DNA of 51,247 nucleotides from an uncultured Cetobacterium sp. (GTDB taxonomy: Bacteria; Fusobacteriota; Fusobacteriia; Fusobacteriales; Fusobacteriaceae), in NCBI GenBank assembly GCA_900766645.1, contig CAAFWD010000117.1:1-51247 (forward strand), read 5' to 3'. How positions within the stretch are numbered: position 1 is the first letter of the stretch; each line of letters begins with the position of its first letter. The translations under genes were made by a program, and so were the position numbers. Shown one piece after another: positions 7,840 to 13,987 of this stretch. The notes under the pieces were generated by a model. That model worked only from the letters and a program-made list of their open reading frames with translations. It was not told where the DNA came from and ran no database searches.

Positions 7840-9648
7840 CTACTCATTAATAACTCTTTCAATATATTTCTTTATTGTATTAAAATAGATTTTTTTTGAT
7901 TTTCTTTTCATAGTCAGTAAAAAATTAATATCTATATTCTCTTCTAGAGAGCAGATATTTATTGCTTGTTCCTCTATTTTTAGTTTTTCATACTCATCAT
8001 ATTCATCAAATTTCTTCAAAATATCCATAGGTATGTCTGATTCATCAATTATCTCTTTTAGACTATTTATAACAGGTTTTTTTACTGTTCTTCTAGCCTG
8101 ATTTATCTTCTTTTTGCTTATTAACCCTTTTTCTTTCACTATATTATTAAAAAGAGTTAGATTCTGTTTCGATGTAGTACTCTCTTGCTTTAAAAGATTT
8201 TTTAGTACACCGTTTATATATTGAACTAGAGTTGTTTTAATATTGGAATTTAAATTCTTATATAAAATTTTTAAAACCTCTATTAAAATCTCCTCTCCTT
8301 CCTCTAAGAAAATTTTCTTGATTTTTGTGTCTGTTCTTTTATCCCAAGCTCTAGAAACATATATATTTTTTTTAGCTTTTTGAATATATTTAGTCACATC
8401 TTCAGGATATTTATATTCTTCCACCTGAACTTTCTCTTTTTCAATTTTCTTTTTCTTTGGTTTTTCTAAAACTTCTACAATTTCCGCTTCCTCTATATCT
8501 AATCCTTCTATATCAGAAATATTGTTTTCATATTTTTCTTTATCTCTTGAATAACTCAACTCTTTTGCTTTTGTTGCTTTTTTGTTTTCAATAAAACTAG
8601 ATACGTGACACTCACCGTCTCTTTGTGGATTGAATTTGTATACAATGTAATAAGTATCTTCTGACTTCTCTTGATAAGACTCATAATATTTTACATAACC
8701 TAACTCAACTAAAACATCATATGCTTTTTCAACTCTTTTTAAAACCTGTTTCATTCTACAAAGAGTATATGTTTTTGTTTCTCCATTTTTATTAATTCTT
8801 TCTGTTATCTGTTCTGTTTTTAACGGGATTATTGCCGCTATAGTTCTTAAGTTAATTCTATCCTCTTGTTTTTCATATCTTATCTTACTTATATATTTAT
8901 AAATTCTTCCAGCTATTGGATCTTTTGCTAAAATTTCCATTAAAGCTTTTGAATTGTATTTTATATATCTTTTATCACTTATCTTTTTTCTAATATTTTT
9001 ATTTAAAGTAACTCTATAATATATTTTTTTACCTTTTTTTAATTTTTGATAAGTTAAAAGTTTAAACTCTTCATCTTCAAATTTATATTTTCCTAACTTA
9101 GTATGATTGGAAACTATAAATTGATATTCTGTATTTTTTAAATTTTTTAAGGCTTGTTCAACTTTTGTATAATAAGTTCTATTCATTTTATTTCCTAAGA
9201 AATTTACGATAAAATCAGAAATTTCAAATTCAATATATTCATCTTCATCATCTAAATCTTTTTTAGCTTCATAAGTAGAGATTAAGTAAGTATATATTTT
9301 TTCTTCAAAAATAGATGGCTGAAATACTTTATCTTTTACGTCTTTTGCTACAAGAGTACAAAACATTGTAACTCCTAAATCTTCAAATGAGTATTGAAAA
9401 TTTACTCTCTTATTTTGTTTCTGTGGAGTAAAAAATGGAAAAACTATCATTTCAACTGGTATATTTATTACATTGTCTTTTAAATTTAAAAAATTTCCTG
9501 TTTCTTTAATTATAACTTCCCTAACTTCAATATCAGGAACTTGATTTAATTTTATATCAACTTTTGTTATATCTGTCAGTAAAGAACCTGTTGATGTTAT
9601 ATTGAAACTTTCCACTAAGTCACCAATTCCCTTAACTTTCTTCTCCAT
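7840..9648 (-). CDS. RepA/Rep_3-like iteron-binding replication initiator
   Basis: A 602-residue protein resembling winged-helix initiators of plasmids (RepA/Rep_3 type). The N-terminal half, with VFPFFTPQKQNKR near 70-82 and ALKNLKNTEYQF near 170, looks like initiator domain WH1. ALMEILAKDPIAGRIYKYIS and the following segment to VLVELGYVKYY (about 235-335) would form WH2. The C-terminal half is Lys/Glu-rich, without recognised domains. An in-frame TTG lies 33 codons upstream, but AAAGGGG 5 bases before the ATG at 9648 favours the shorter form, which leaves repeats 1 and 2 in the control region. The gene sits beside rpmH-rnpA, where dnaA is usual, and diverges from them. No other plasmid or phage genes flank it. 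The initiator role is inference from similarity and the adjoining iterons. Confidence 0.65.
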   Translation of the reverse strand: MEKKVKGIGDLVESFNITSTGSLLTDITKVDIKLNQVPDIEVREVIIKETGNFLNLKDNVINIPVEMIVFPFFTPQKQNKRVNFQYSFEDLGVTMFCTLVAKDVKDKVFQPSIFEEKIYTYLISTYEAKKDLDDEDEYIEFEISDFIVNFLGNKMNRTYYTKVEQALKNLKNTEYQFIVSNHTKLGKYKFEDEEFKLLTYQKLKKGKKIYYRVTLNKNIRKKISDKRYIKYNSKALMEILAKDPIAGRIYKYISKIRYEKQEDRINLRTIAAIIPLKTEQITERINKNGETKTYTLCRMKQVLKRVEKAYDVLVELGYVKYYESYQEKSEDTYYIVYKFNPQRDGECHVSSFIENKKATKAKELSYSRDKEKYENNISDIEGLDIEEAEIVEVLEKPKKKKIEKEKVQVEEYKYPEDVTKYIQKAKKNIYVSRAWDKRTDTKIKKIFLEEGEEILIEVLKILYKNLNSNIKTTLVQYINGVLKNLLKQESTTSKQNLTLFNNIVKEKGLISKKKINQARRTVKKPVINSLKEIIDESDIPMDILKKFDEYDEYEKLKIEEQAINICSLEENIDINFLLTMKRKSKKIYFNTIKKYIERVINE

Positions 9649-9668
9649 AAAAACCCCTTTTTCAAATA

Positions 9669-9686
9669 TGTATACACTCAATAATA
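9669..9686 (+). repeat. iteron 1
   Basis: TGTATACACTCAATAATA matches all 15 fixed positions of the consensus. It lies just downstream of the predicted start of transcription of the rep-like gene. Confidence 0.75.
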
Positions 9687-9705
9687 ATAAAAATAAGTGT
9701 AATAG

Positions 9706-9734
9706 AGTATACCATTTTTTCTGTATATGATCAA
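9706..9734 (-). promoter_or_regulatory. promoter of the rep-like gene, overlapping iteron 2
   Basis: On the minus strand TTGATC (9734-9729) and TATACT (9711-9706) are 17 bases apart. The -35 element lies inside iteron 2 and iteron 1 sits about 13 bases after the predicted start site, as expected for initiator autorepression. Confidence 0.6.
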
Positions 9735-9739
9735 TAATA
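9722..9739 (+). repeat. iteron 2
   Basis: TGTATATGATCAATAATA, a full match to the fixed positions, overlaps the -35 element of the rep-like gene. Confidence 0.75.
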
Positions 9740-9825
9740 TTTTTCAAATTCCTAAATCCTTAGTTTTATTGGATTCTAAATCTATAAATTTTTTAATATC
9801 CTTTTATTTACTACATTTCTAAATG

Positions 9826-9843
9826 TGTATAAGGTCAATAATA
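9826..9843 (+). repeat. iteron 3
   Basis: TGTATAAGGTCAATAATA, a full match. Its left edge overlaps TGTGTATAA (9824-9832), the only exact DnaA-box-like 9-mer seen in the region. Confidence 0.75.
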
Positions 9844-9940
9844 AATATTTTTCTAAAATTTTAAAAAAAAACTCAATAAAATCAACATATTTATAATTTC
9901 CTAAATTTTAATTTTGTTGAAAAATATAACGTTATCTTTA

Positions 9941-9958
9941 TGTATATAAACAATAATA
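9941..9958 (+). repeat. iteron 4
   Basis: TGTATATAAACAATAATA has one mismatch to the fixed positions. Confidence 0.7.
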
Positions 9959-10045
9959 CTTTTTATTTTTATAAACTCTAGGAAAATCAATATGTTTTAA
10001 CTTTTTATTTTTTCTAATTTCAATAAAATAAAGAGTTTATACATA

Positions 10046-10063
10046 TGTCTATTATCAATAATA
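10046..10063 (+). repeat. iteron 5
   Basis: TGTCTATTATCAATAATA has one mismatch and is followed by a T-run. Confidence 0.7.
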
Positions 10064-10150
10064 TTTTTTTGTTTTTAAATATCTTTGATTTTGTTGGGCT
10101 TATGCTTACTATATAATTCATTTTCCTTGATAATACTGCATTCTCATTTA

Positions 10151-10168
10151 TGTATACGGTCATTAATA
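10151..10168 (+). repeat. iteron 6
   Basis: TGTATACGGTCATTAATA has one mismatch and is followed by a T-run. It is exactly 105 bp from iteron 5. Confidence 0.7.
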
Positions 10169-10234
10169 TTTTTTTTAATATAAATCCTTTATTTTCAATT
10201 ATTTATTGCATATTTTTATGTTAACTTGATCAGT

Positions 10235-10255
10235 ACATAATACATAATACATAAT
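10235..10255 (+). repeat. three tandem ACATAAT heptamers
   Basis: Three perfect 7-bp units in tandem between the last iteron and the rpmH promoter. They are AT-rich and could belong to an unwinding element; function is unknown. Confidence 0.7.
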
Positions 10256-10318
10256 ACAAAAAAACTACTAAAAAAAGATTTCGTTCGTTTTCTTAAAATT
10301 TTTATTATTAGAATTTAC

Positions 10319-10347
10319 TTGACAAAACTCAATTTTTCTTCTAAAAT
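10319..10347 (+). promoter_or_regulatory. rpmH operon promoter
   Basis: A perfect TTGACA (10319-10324) and TAAAAT (10342-10347) are separated by 17 bases. The predicted start lies about 30 bases before rpmH, matching a strong constitutive promoter. Confidence 0.8.
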
Positions 10348-10385
10348 ATTTATCTGAAATATAGATATTTTTAGGAGGTGAAAAA

Positions 10386-10520
10386 ATGAAAAGAACTTAT
10401 CAGCCAAATAACAGAAAATACAAGAAAGATCACGGATTTAGAGCTAGAATGGCAACTAAGAACGGAAGAAAAGTATTAAAGAGAAGAAGAGCAAGAGGAA
10501 GAAAAGTATTATCAGCATAA
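10386..10520 (+). CDS. rpmH: 50S ribosomal protein L34
   Basis: A 44-residue, Arg/Lys-rich protein starting MKRTYQPNNRKYKKDHGFR and ending GRKVLSA, a full-length L34 of the large ribosomal subunit. An AGGAGGTG ribosome site lies 6 bases before the ATG. It is the first gene of the rpmH-rnpA-yidD-yidC-jag-mnmE cluster, which flanks oriC in many bacteria. An intrinsic terminator follows at once, so L34 is probably made in excess over the downstream products. Confidence 0.97.
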   Translation: MKRTYQPNNRKYKKDHGFRARMATKNGRKVLKRRRARGRKVLSA

Positions 10521-10549
10521 AACCCGGTGATCAATTACACCGGGTTTTT
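10519..10549 (+). terminator. terminator/attenuator after rpmH
   Basis: AACCCGGTG-ATCAATTA-CACCGGGTT followed by TTTA: a 9-bp perfect stem directly after the rpmH stop. Read-through would supply rnpA and the genes beyond. Confidence 0.85.
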
Positions 10550-10585
10550 AAAGATTTAAGGACTATTTTAGGGAGTTAAATAACT

Positions 10586-10927
10586 ATGATAAATTTAAAA
10601 AAAAATAGAGAGTTTCAAATTGTTTATAATTCAGGAAAAAAATCATTTGGGTATTACTCTCTTATTTTTTTTAAAGAGAACAATGAACCATTTAATAGAT
10701 GTGGTTTTGTTGTTAGCAAAAAAACAGGAAATGCTGTTTGTAGAAACAGATTAAAAAGATTATTTAGAGAATATTATCGTTTAAATGAAAAAAATTTAAA
10801 AACAGGTTATGACATAATTTTCGTAGCAAAAAGAACAGCCGGAGAAAAATTTAAAACTTTAAGTTTTGAGGAGATGAAAAAAGATCTTGACCGTGTTCTT
10901 AAAATTTCTAAATTATTTAGAGATTAA
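10586..10927 (+). CDS. rnpA: ribonuclease P protein component
   Basis: A 113-residue basic protein that binds the RNase P RNA and helps process tRNA 5' ends. The signature RNRLKRLFREYYR (about 52-64) and the FVVSKKTGNAVCRN segment before it are diagnostic. A GGGAG ribosome site lies 10 bases before the ATG. It is placed between rpmH and yidD as in many genomes; the next ATG is 7 bases after its stop. Confidence 0.95.
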   Translation: MINLKKNREFQIVYNSGKKSFGYYSLIFFKENNEPFNRCGFVVSKKTGNAVCRNRLKRLFREYYRLNEKNLKTGYDIIFVAKRTAGEKFKTLSFEEMKKDLDRVLKISKLFRD

Positions 10928-10934
10928 AGTAAAA

Positions 10935-11180
10935 ATGAATTTGAAAAAAATTATATTAAGCATTATAAAGTTTTACCAAAAATATATTTCTATTTTTTTA
11001 GGAAAAAATTGTATATTTCAGCCAACGTGTTCAAAGTATACCTATGATGCTATTGAAATACACGGCATAGTAAAAGGGATATATCTAGGAATTAAAAGAA
11101 TTTTGAGGTGTCATCCATATTCTAAAGGAGGATATGATCCAGTGCCACCACCTAAACAAAAATGCGGAGGAAAAAAATAA
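10935..11180 (+). CDS. yidD: membrane protein insertion efficiency factor YidD
   Basis: An 81-residue YidD. It has an N-terminal amphipathic/hydrophobic helix (residues 4-22), then the family motif FQPTCSKYTYDAIEIHG and RCHPYSKGGYDPVP near the C-terminus. YidD sits at the inner membrane and assists YidC-dependent insertion. The frame is open upstream into rnpA, but the ATG at 10935 gives the usual length and the usual start. The yidC ATG follows its stop codon without a gap. Confidence 0.93.
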   Translation: MNLKKIILSIIKFYQKYISIFLGKNCIFQPTCSKYTYDAIEIHGIVKGIYLGIKRILRCHPYSKGGYDPVPPPKQKCGGKK

Positions 11181-11789
11181 ATGGAGTTTTTATACAAAGT
11201 ATTTGAACAAATATTAATATTTTTAAATGGAATAACTGGTAACTTTGGATTGGCTATAATTGGTTTAACTATTTTAATAAAATTAGCTTTATTACCATTA
11301 ACTTTAAAGCAAGATAAATCAATGAAAAAAATGAAAGAGTTGCAACCTATATTAGAGCAATACAAAGAGAAATATGGACATGATAAAAATCTATTAAATC
11401 AAAAAACAATGGAATTATATAAAGAAAAGAATGTTAACCCTGCAGGAGGATGTTTACCATTATTATTACAACTTCCTATTTTATGGGCATTATTTGGAGT
11501 TTTAAGAGCTGAAAGAGGAGTGGTACCAGCTGAGTCATTCTTATGGATGAATTTATTACAACCGGATCCATACTTTATTTTACCAGTTTTAAATGGAGTT
11601 GTATCATTCGTACAACAAAAATTAACTGGTGCTGACAATAACCCTCAAATGAAACAAATGATGTATATGTTCCCAATTATGATGGTATTTATTTCTTATA
11701 AAATGCCAGCAGGATTACAAATTTACTGGTTAACATCAAGTTTAGCGGGAGTATTACAGCAATATTTCATAATGAAAAAAGGAGACTAA
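11181..11789 (+). CDS. yidC: membrane protein insertase YidC (short, Gram-positive-like form)
   Basis: A 202-residue insertase with about five membrane segments. It lacks the large periplasmic domain of proteobacterial YidC, so it has the layout of SpoIIIJ. The conserved groove arginine of the first core helix is replaced by lysine (Lys34 in LTILIKLALLPLTLKQ). A cytosolic coiled-coil hairpin follows (about 45-85), then LLQLPILWALFGVLR and the C-terminal helices with MPAGLQIYWLTS. No lipobox Cys is visible near the N-terminus. The GGAGG within the end of yidD serves as ribosome site. It inserts membrane proteins alone or with SecYEG. Confidence 0.94.
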   Translation: MEFLYKVFEQILIFLNGITGNFGLAIIGLTILIKLALLPLTLKQDKSMKKMKELQPILEQYKEKYGHDKNLLNQKTMELYKEKNVNPAGGCLPLLLQLPILWALFGVLRAERGVVPAESFLWMNLLQPDPYFILPVLNGVVSFVQQKLTGADNNPQMKQMMYMFPIMMVFISYKMPAGLQIYWLTSSLAGVLQQYFIMKKGD

Positions 11790-11797
11790 TAAAAATT

Positions 11798-12517
11798 ATG
11801 GAAAATACAATAGAGATAAAAGCTAGTAGTAGAGATGCTGCAATAGCAAGAGCTATTAAAATATTAGAAGTTACAGCTGATCAAATTGTAGAAATAAAAG
11901 AGATTCAAAAACCAAAATCATTTTTTGGATTCTTTGCTAAAGATGGTATCTATAAAATAGAAGTTTCTAGAGAAGAGATAAAAAATGAAGTTGTTGAAGA
12001 GAAGATAGAAATAATAGAAACAGTTGAAAAAACAGAAATATTAGCAAAAGATGTTAAAGAAACAAAAGAAGCTAAAAAAGAAAACAGAGAAAAAGAAGTT
12101 GTTGAGTTAGCTCAAGATTTATTAAATAAAATGGGTCTAGAACTTAAGGTTGAAGTTTTAAGACTTGAAGGAAGAAACTGTATAATCAATTTATTTGGTG
12201 AAGATAATGGAATCATTATTGGTAAAAAAGGAAAAACACTAAATAGTTATGAATATCTTTTAAACACATTAATAAAAGATGTTAAAATTGATGTAGATGT
12301 GGAAGGATTTAAAGAAAAAAGAAATATTACTTTAAGAGATTTAGCTAAAAAAATGGCTGAAAAAGCTTTAAAAACAACTAAGCCAATTAAATTAAATCCA
12401 ATGCCTCCAAGAGAAAGAAAAATAATTCATGAAGTTGTTAATAAGTATCCAGAATTAGATACATATAGTGAAGGAAAAGACCCTAAGAGATATATAGTTA
12501 TTAAAAAGAAAAAATAG
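11798..12517 (+). CDS. jag: RNA-binding protein Jag/KhpB (EloR)
   Basis: A 239-residue protein with the three domains of Jag/KhpB. Jag-N is at about 1-50 (with KPKSFFGFFAKDGIYKI), followed by a charged Glu/Lys-rich linker (60-105). The KH domain is at about 105-170 with the GxxG loop in IIIGKKGKTLNS, and the R3H domain is at about 175-235 (PMPPRERKIIHEVV). It binds RNA and affects cell elongation in the species studied. Its position between yidC and mnmE is the conserved one. A ribosome site GGAG lies 11 bases before the ATG. Confidence 0.93.
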   Translation: MENTIEIKASSRDAAIARAIKILEVTADQIVEIKEIQKPKSFFGFFAKDGIYKIEVSREEIKNEVVEEKIEIIETVEKTEILAKDVKETKEAKKENREKEVVELAQDLLNKMGLELKVEVLRLEGRNCIINLFGEDNGIIIGKKGKTLNSYEYLLNTLIKDVKIDVDVEGFKEKRNITLRDLAKKMAEKALKTTKPIKLNPMPPRERKIIHEVVNKYPELDTYSEGKDPKRYIVIKKKK

Positions 12518-12529
12518 GGGTGAATTTTT

Positions 12530-13897
12530 ATGTTTGATACAATTGCTGCTATTTCTACTCCTAGAGGAGAAGGTGGAATAGGGATAGTAAGAATGTCAGG
12601 TAAGGAAGCCTTATGTATACTATCAAAAATATTTAAACCTGCATCAAATAAAAAAATAGAGGATTTAAGAAATTTCAGTATAAACTATGGACATCTATAT
12701 GATGGCGAAACATTAGTTGATGAGGTATTAGTTTCGATAATGAAGGGACCTAATACTTATACGAAAGAGGACATAGTTGAAATCAACTGTCATGGTGGAT
12801 TTTTAATTACGGAAAAAGTATTAGAATTAGTTTTAAAAAGTGGAGCTAGAATAGCAGAAGTTGGAGAGTTTACAAGAAGAGCTTTCTTAAATGGAAGATT
12901 AGATTTAACTCAAGCAGAAGCTATTATAGATTTAATTCACGGTAAAACAGACAAGAGTATATCTTTATCTTTAGATCAACTTAGAGGAGATTTAAGAGAA
13001 CAGATAGAGGTATTAAAGAAACTTTTATTAGATGTTTCTGCTCATGTAAATGTTGTACTTGATTATCCTGAGGAAGGGATTGATGATCCTTTACCAGATG
13101 ATTTAGTTGATAATTTACACCATGTAGTTAATACTACAGATGCTTTAATTAAGTCTTATAACAAAGGTAAAATGATTAAAGAGGGAGTAAAAACAGCTAT
13201 AGTTGGAAAACCTAATGTTGGAAAATCAAGTTTACTAAACTCAATTCTAAGAGAGGAAAGAGCTATAGTAACTCATATTGCTGGAACAACAAGAGATATA
13301 ATCGAAGAGGTTGTAAATCTAAAGGGTATTCCATTAGTATTAGTAGATACTGCAGGGATAAGAAAAACAGATGATATAGTAGAAAATATAGGTGTAGAAA
13401 AATCTAAAGAGTTAATAGATAAAGCTGATTTAGTTTTATTTGTTGTTGATAACTCAAGAGAATTAGATGAAGAAGACCTTAAAATACATGAAAGAATAGA
13501 TGCTGATAAAGTAATAGGACTAATAAATAAAACTGATGTTGAATCTAAATTAGATATAACACCATTAACAAAAATAAAAAAATGGATAAAAATATCAGCT
13601 CTAGAAAAAATTGGAATTGATTCAATGGAAGATGAAATTTATAATTATGTGGTTTCAGGACAAGTTGAAGATAGTTCACAAAAGCTTGTAATAACAAATG
13701 TTAGACATAAGTCAGCATTAGAAAAAACAAAACAAGCAGTTGAAAACATTTTTGAGACAATAAATATAGGATTACCAATGGATTTAATTGCTGTTGATCT
13801 AAAAGAGGCGTTAGATTCATTATCAGAGGTAACAGGAGAAATTAGTAATGAAGATCTATTAGATCATATCTTCAGTAATTTCTGTGTAGGTAAATAA
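12530..13897 (+). CDS. mnmE: tRNA modification GTPase MnmE
   Basis: A 455-residue GTPase. The N-terminal folate-binding domain is at 1-118 (FDTIAAISTPRGEGGIGIVR). Helical parts flank the G domain, which has P-loop GKPNVGKSS (226-234), AGTTRD, DTAGIR and NKTD. The protein ends in the catalytic C-x-G-K motif (CVGK). With MnmG it installs (carboxymethyl)aminomethyl groups on the wobble uridine of several tRNAs. A GGGGTG ribosome site precedes the ATG. mnmG follows after a terminator, so the partners can be expressed unequally. Confidence 0.97.
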   Translation: MFDTIAAISTPRGEGGIGIVRMSGKEALCILSKIFKPASNKKIEDLRNFSINYGHLYDGETLVDEVLVSIMKGPNTYTKEDIVEINCHGGFLITEKVLELVLKSGARIAEVGEFTRRAFLNGRLDLTQAEAIIDLIHGKTDKSISLSLDQLRGDLREQIEVLKKLLLDVSAHVNVVLDYPEEGIDDPLPDDLVDNLHHVVNTTDALIKSYNKGKMIKEGVKTAIVGKPNVGKSSLLNSILREERAIVTHIAGTTRDIIEEVVNLKGIPLVLVDTAGIRKTDDIVENIGVEKSKELIDKADLVLFVVDNSRELDEEDLKIHERIDADKVIGLINKTDVESKLDITPLTKIKKWIKISALEKIGIDSMEDEIYNYVVSGQVEDSSQKLVITNVRHKSALEKTKQAVENIFETINIGLPMDLIAVDLKEALDSLSEVTGEISNEDLLDHIFSNFCVGK

Positions 13898-13902
13898 TAT
13901 GA

Positions 13903-13940
13903 GTTAGCCACGGATTTGTTATCTGTGGCTAACATTTTTT
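13903..13940 (+). terminator. terminator after mnmE
   Basis: GTTAGCCACGGAT-TTGTT-ATCTGTGGCTAAC (13 bp with one G-U pair) is followed by a T-run. Confidence 0.9.
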
Positions 13941-13987
13941 TGAGGAATTATTATTATGTATACGAACAAAAATAAAAGGAGAAAAAG

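Larger units (their letters stand above)
9649..10385. other. putative replication origin: AT-rich iteron region between rep-like gene and rpmH
   Basis: These 737 bases carry no gene. They hold six same-direction copies of an 18-bp repeat, consensus TGTATAnnnTCAATAATA, mostly followed by a T-run and spaced 53, 104, 115, 105 and 105 bp. A second motif, ATTTTRTTGR, appears between them in either orientation (9764, 9874, 9911, 10021, 10088). Three tandem ACATAAT units (10235-10255) lie at the right end. Only one exact DnaA-box-like 9-mer (TGTGTATAA at 9824-9832, overlapping repeat 3) was found. Gene orientation switches across this region. A role as chromosomal oriC is inference from repeats, initiator gene, strand switch and flanking gene order. 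Confidence 0.65.

Noticed and set aside
9649..9747. A longer rep-like protein starting at TTG 9747
   Set aside because: It would place coding sequence over iterons 1 and 2 and the promoter, the ribosome site there is poor, and the extra residues look like translated control DNA.
9824..9832. TGTGTATAA as evidence for a DnaA-type origin
   Set aside because: It is a single exact 9-mer overlapping iteron 3 in very AT-rich DNA; no cluster of DnaA boxes was found in the region.
10235..10255. CRISPR or satellite array
   Set aside because: There are only three 7-bp units and no spacers; no CRISPR-like array was seen anywhere in the window.
7840..10385. Integrated plasmid or phage carrying the rep-like gene
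   Set aside because: No integrase, mobilisation, toxin-antitoxin or attachment-site repeats flank it, and both sides are ordinary chromosomal genes. It cannot be excluded without the full genome.
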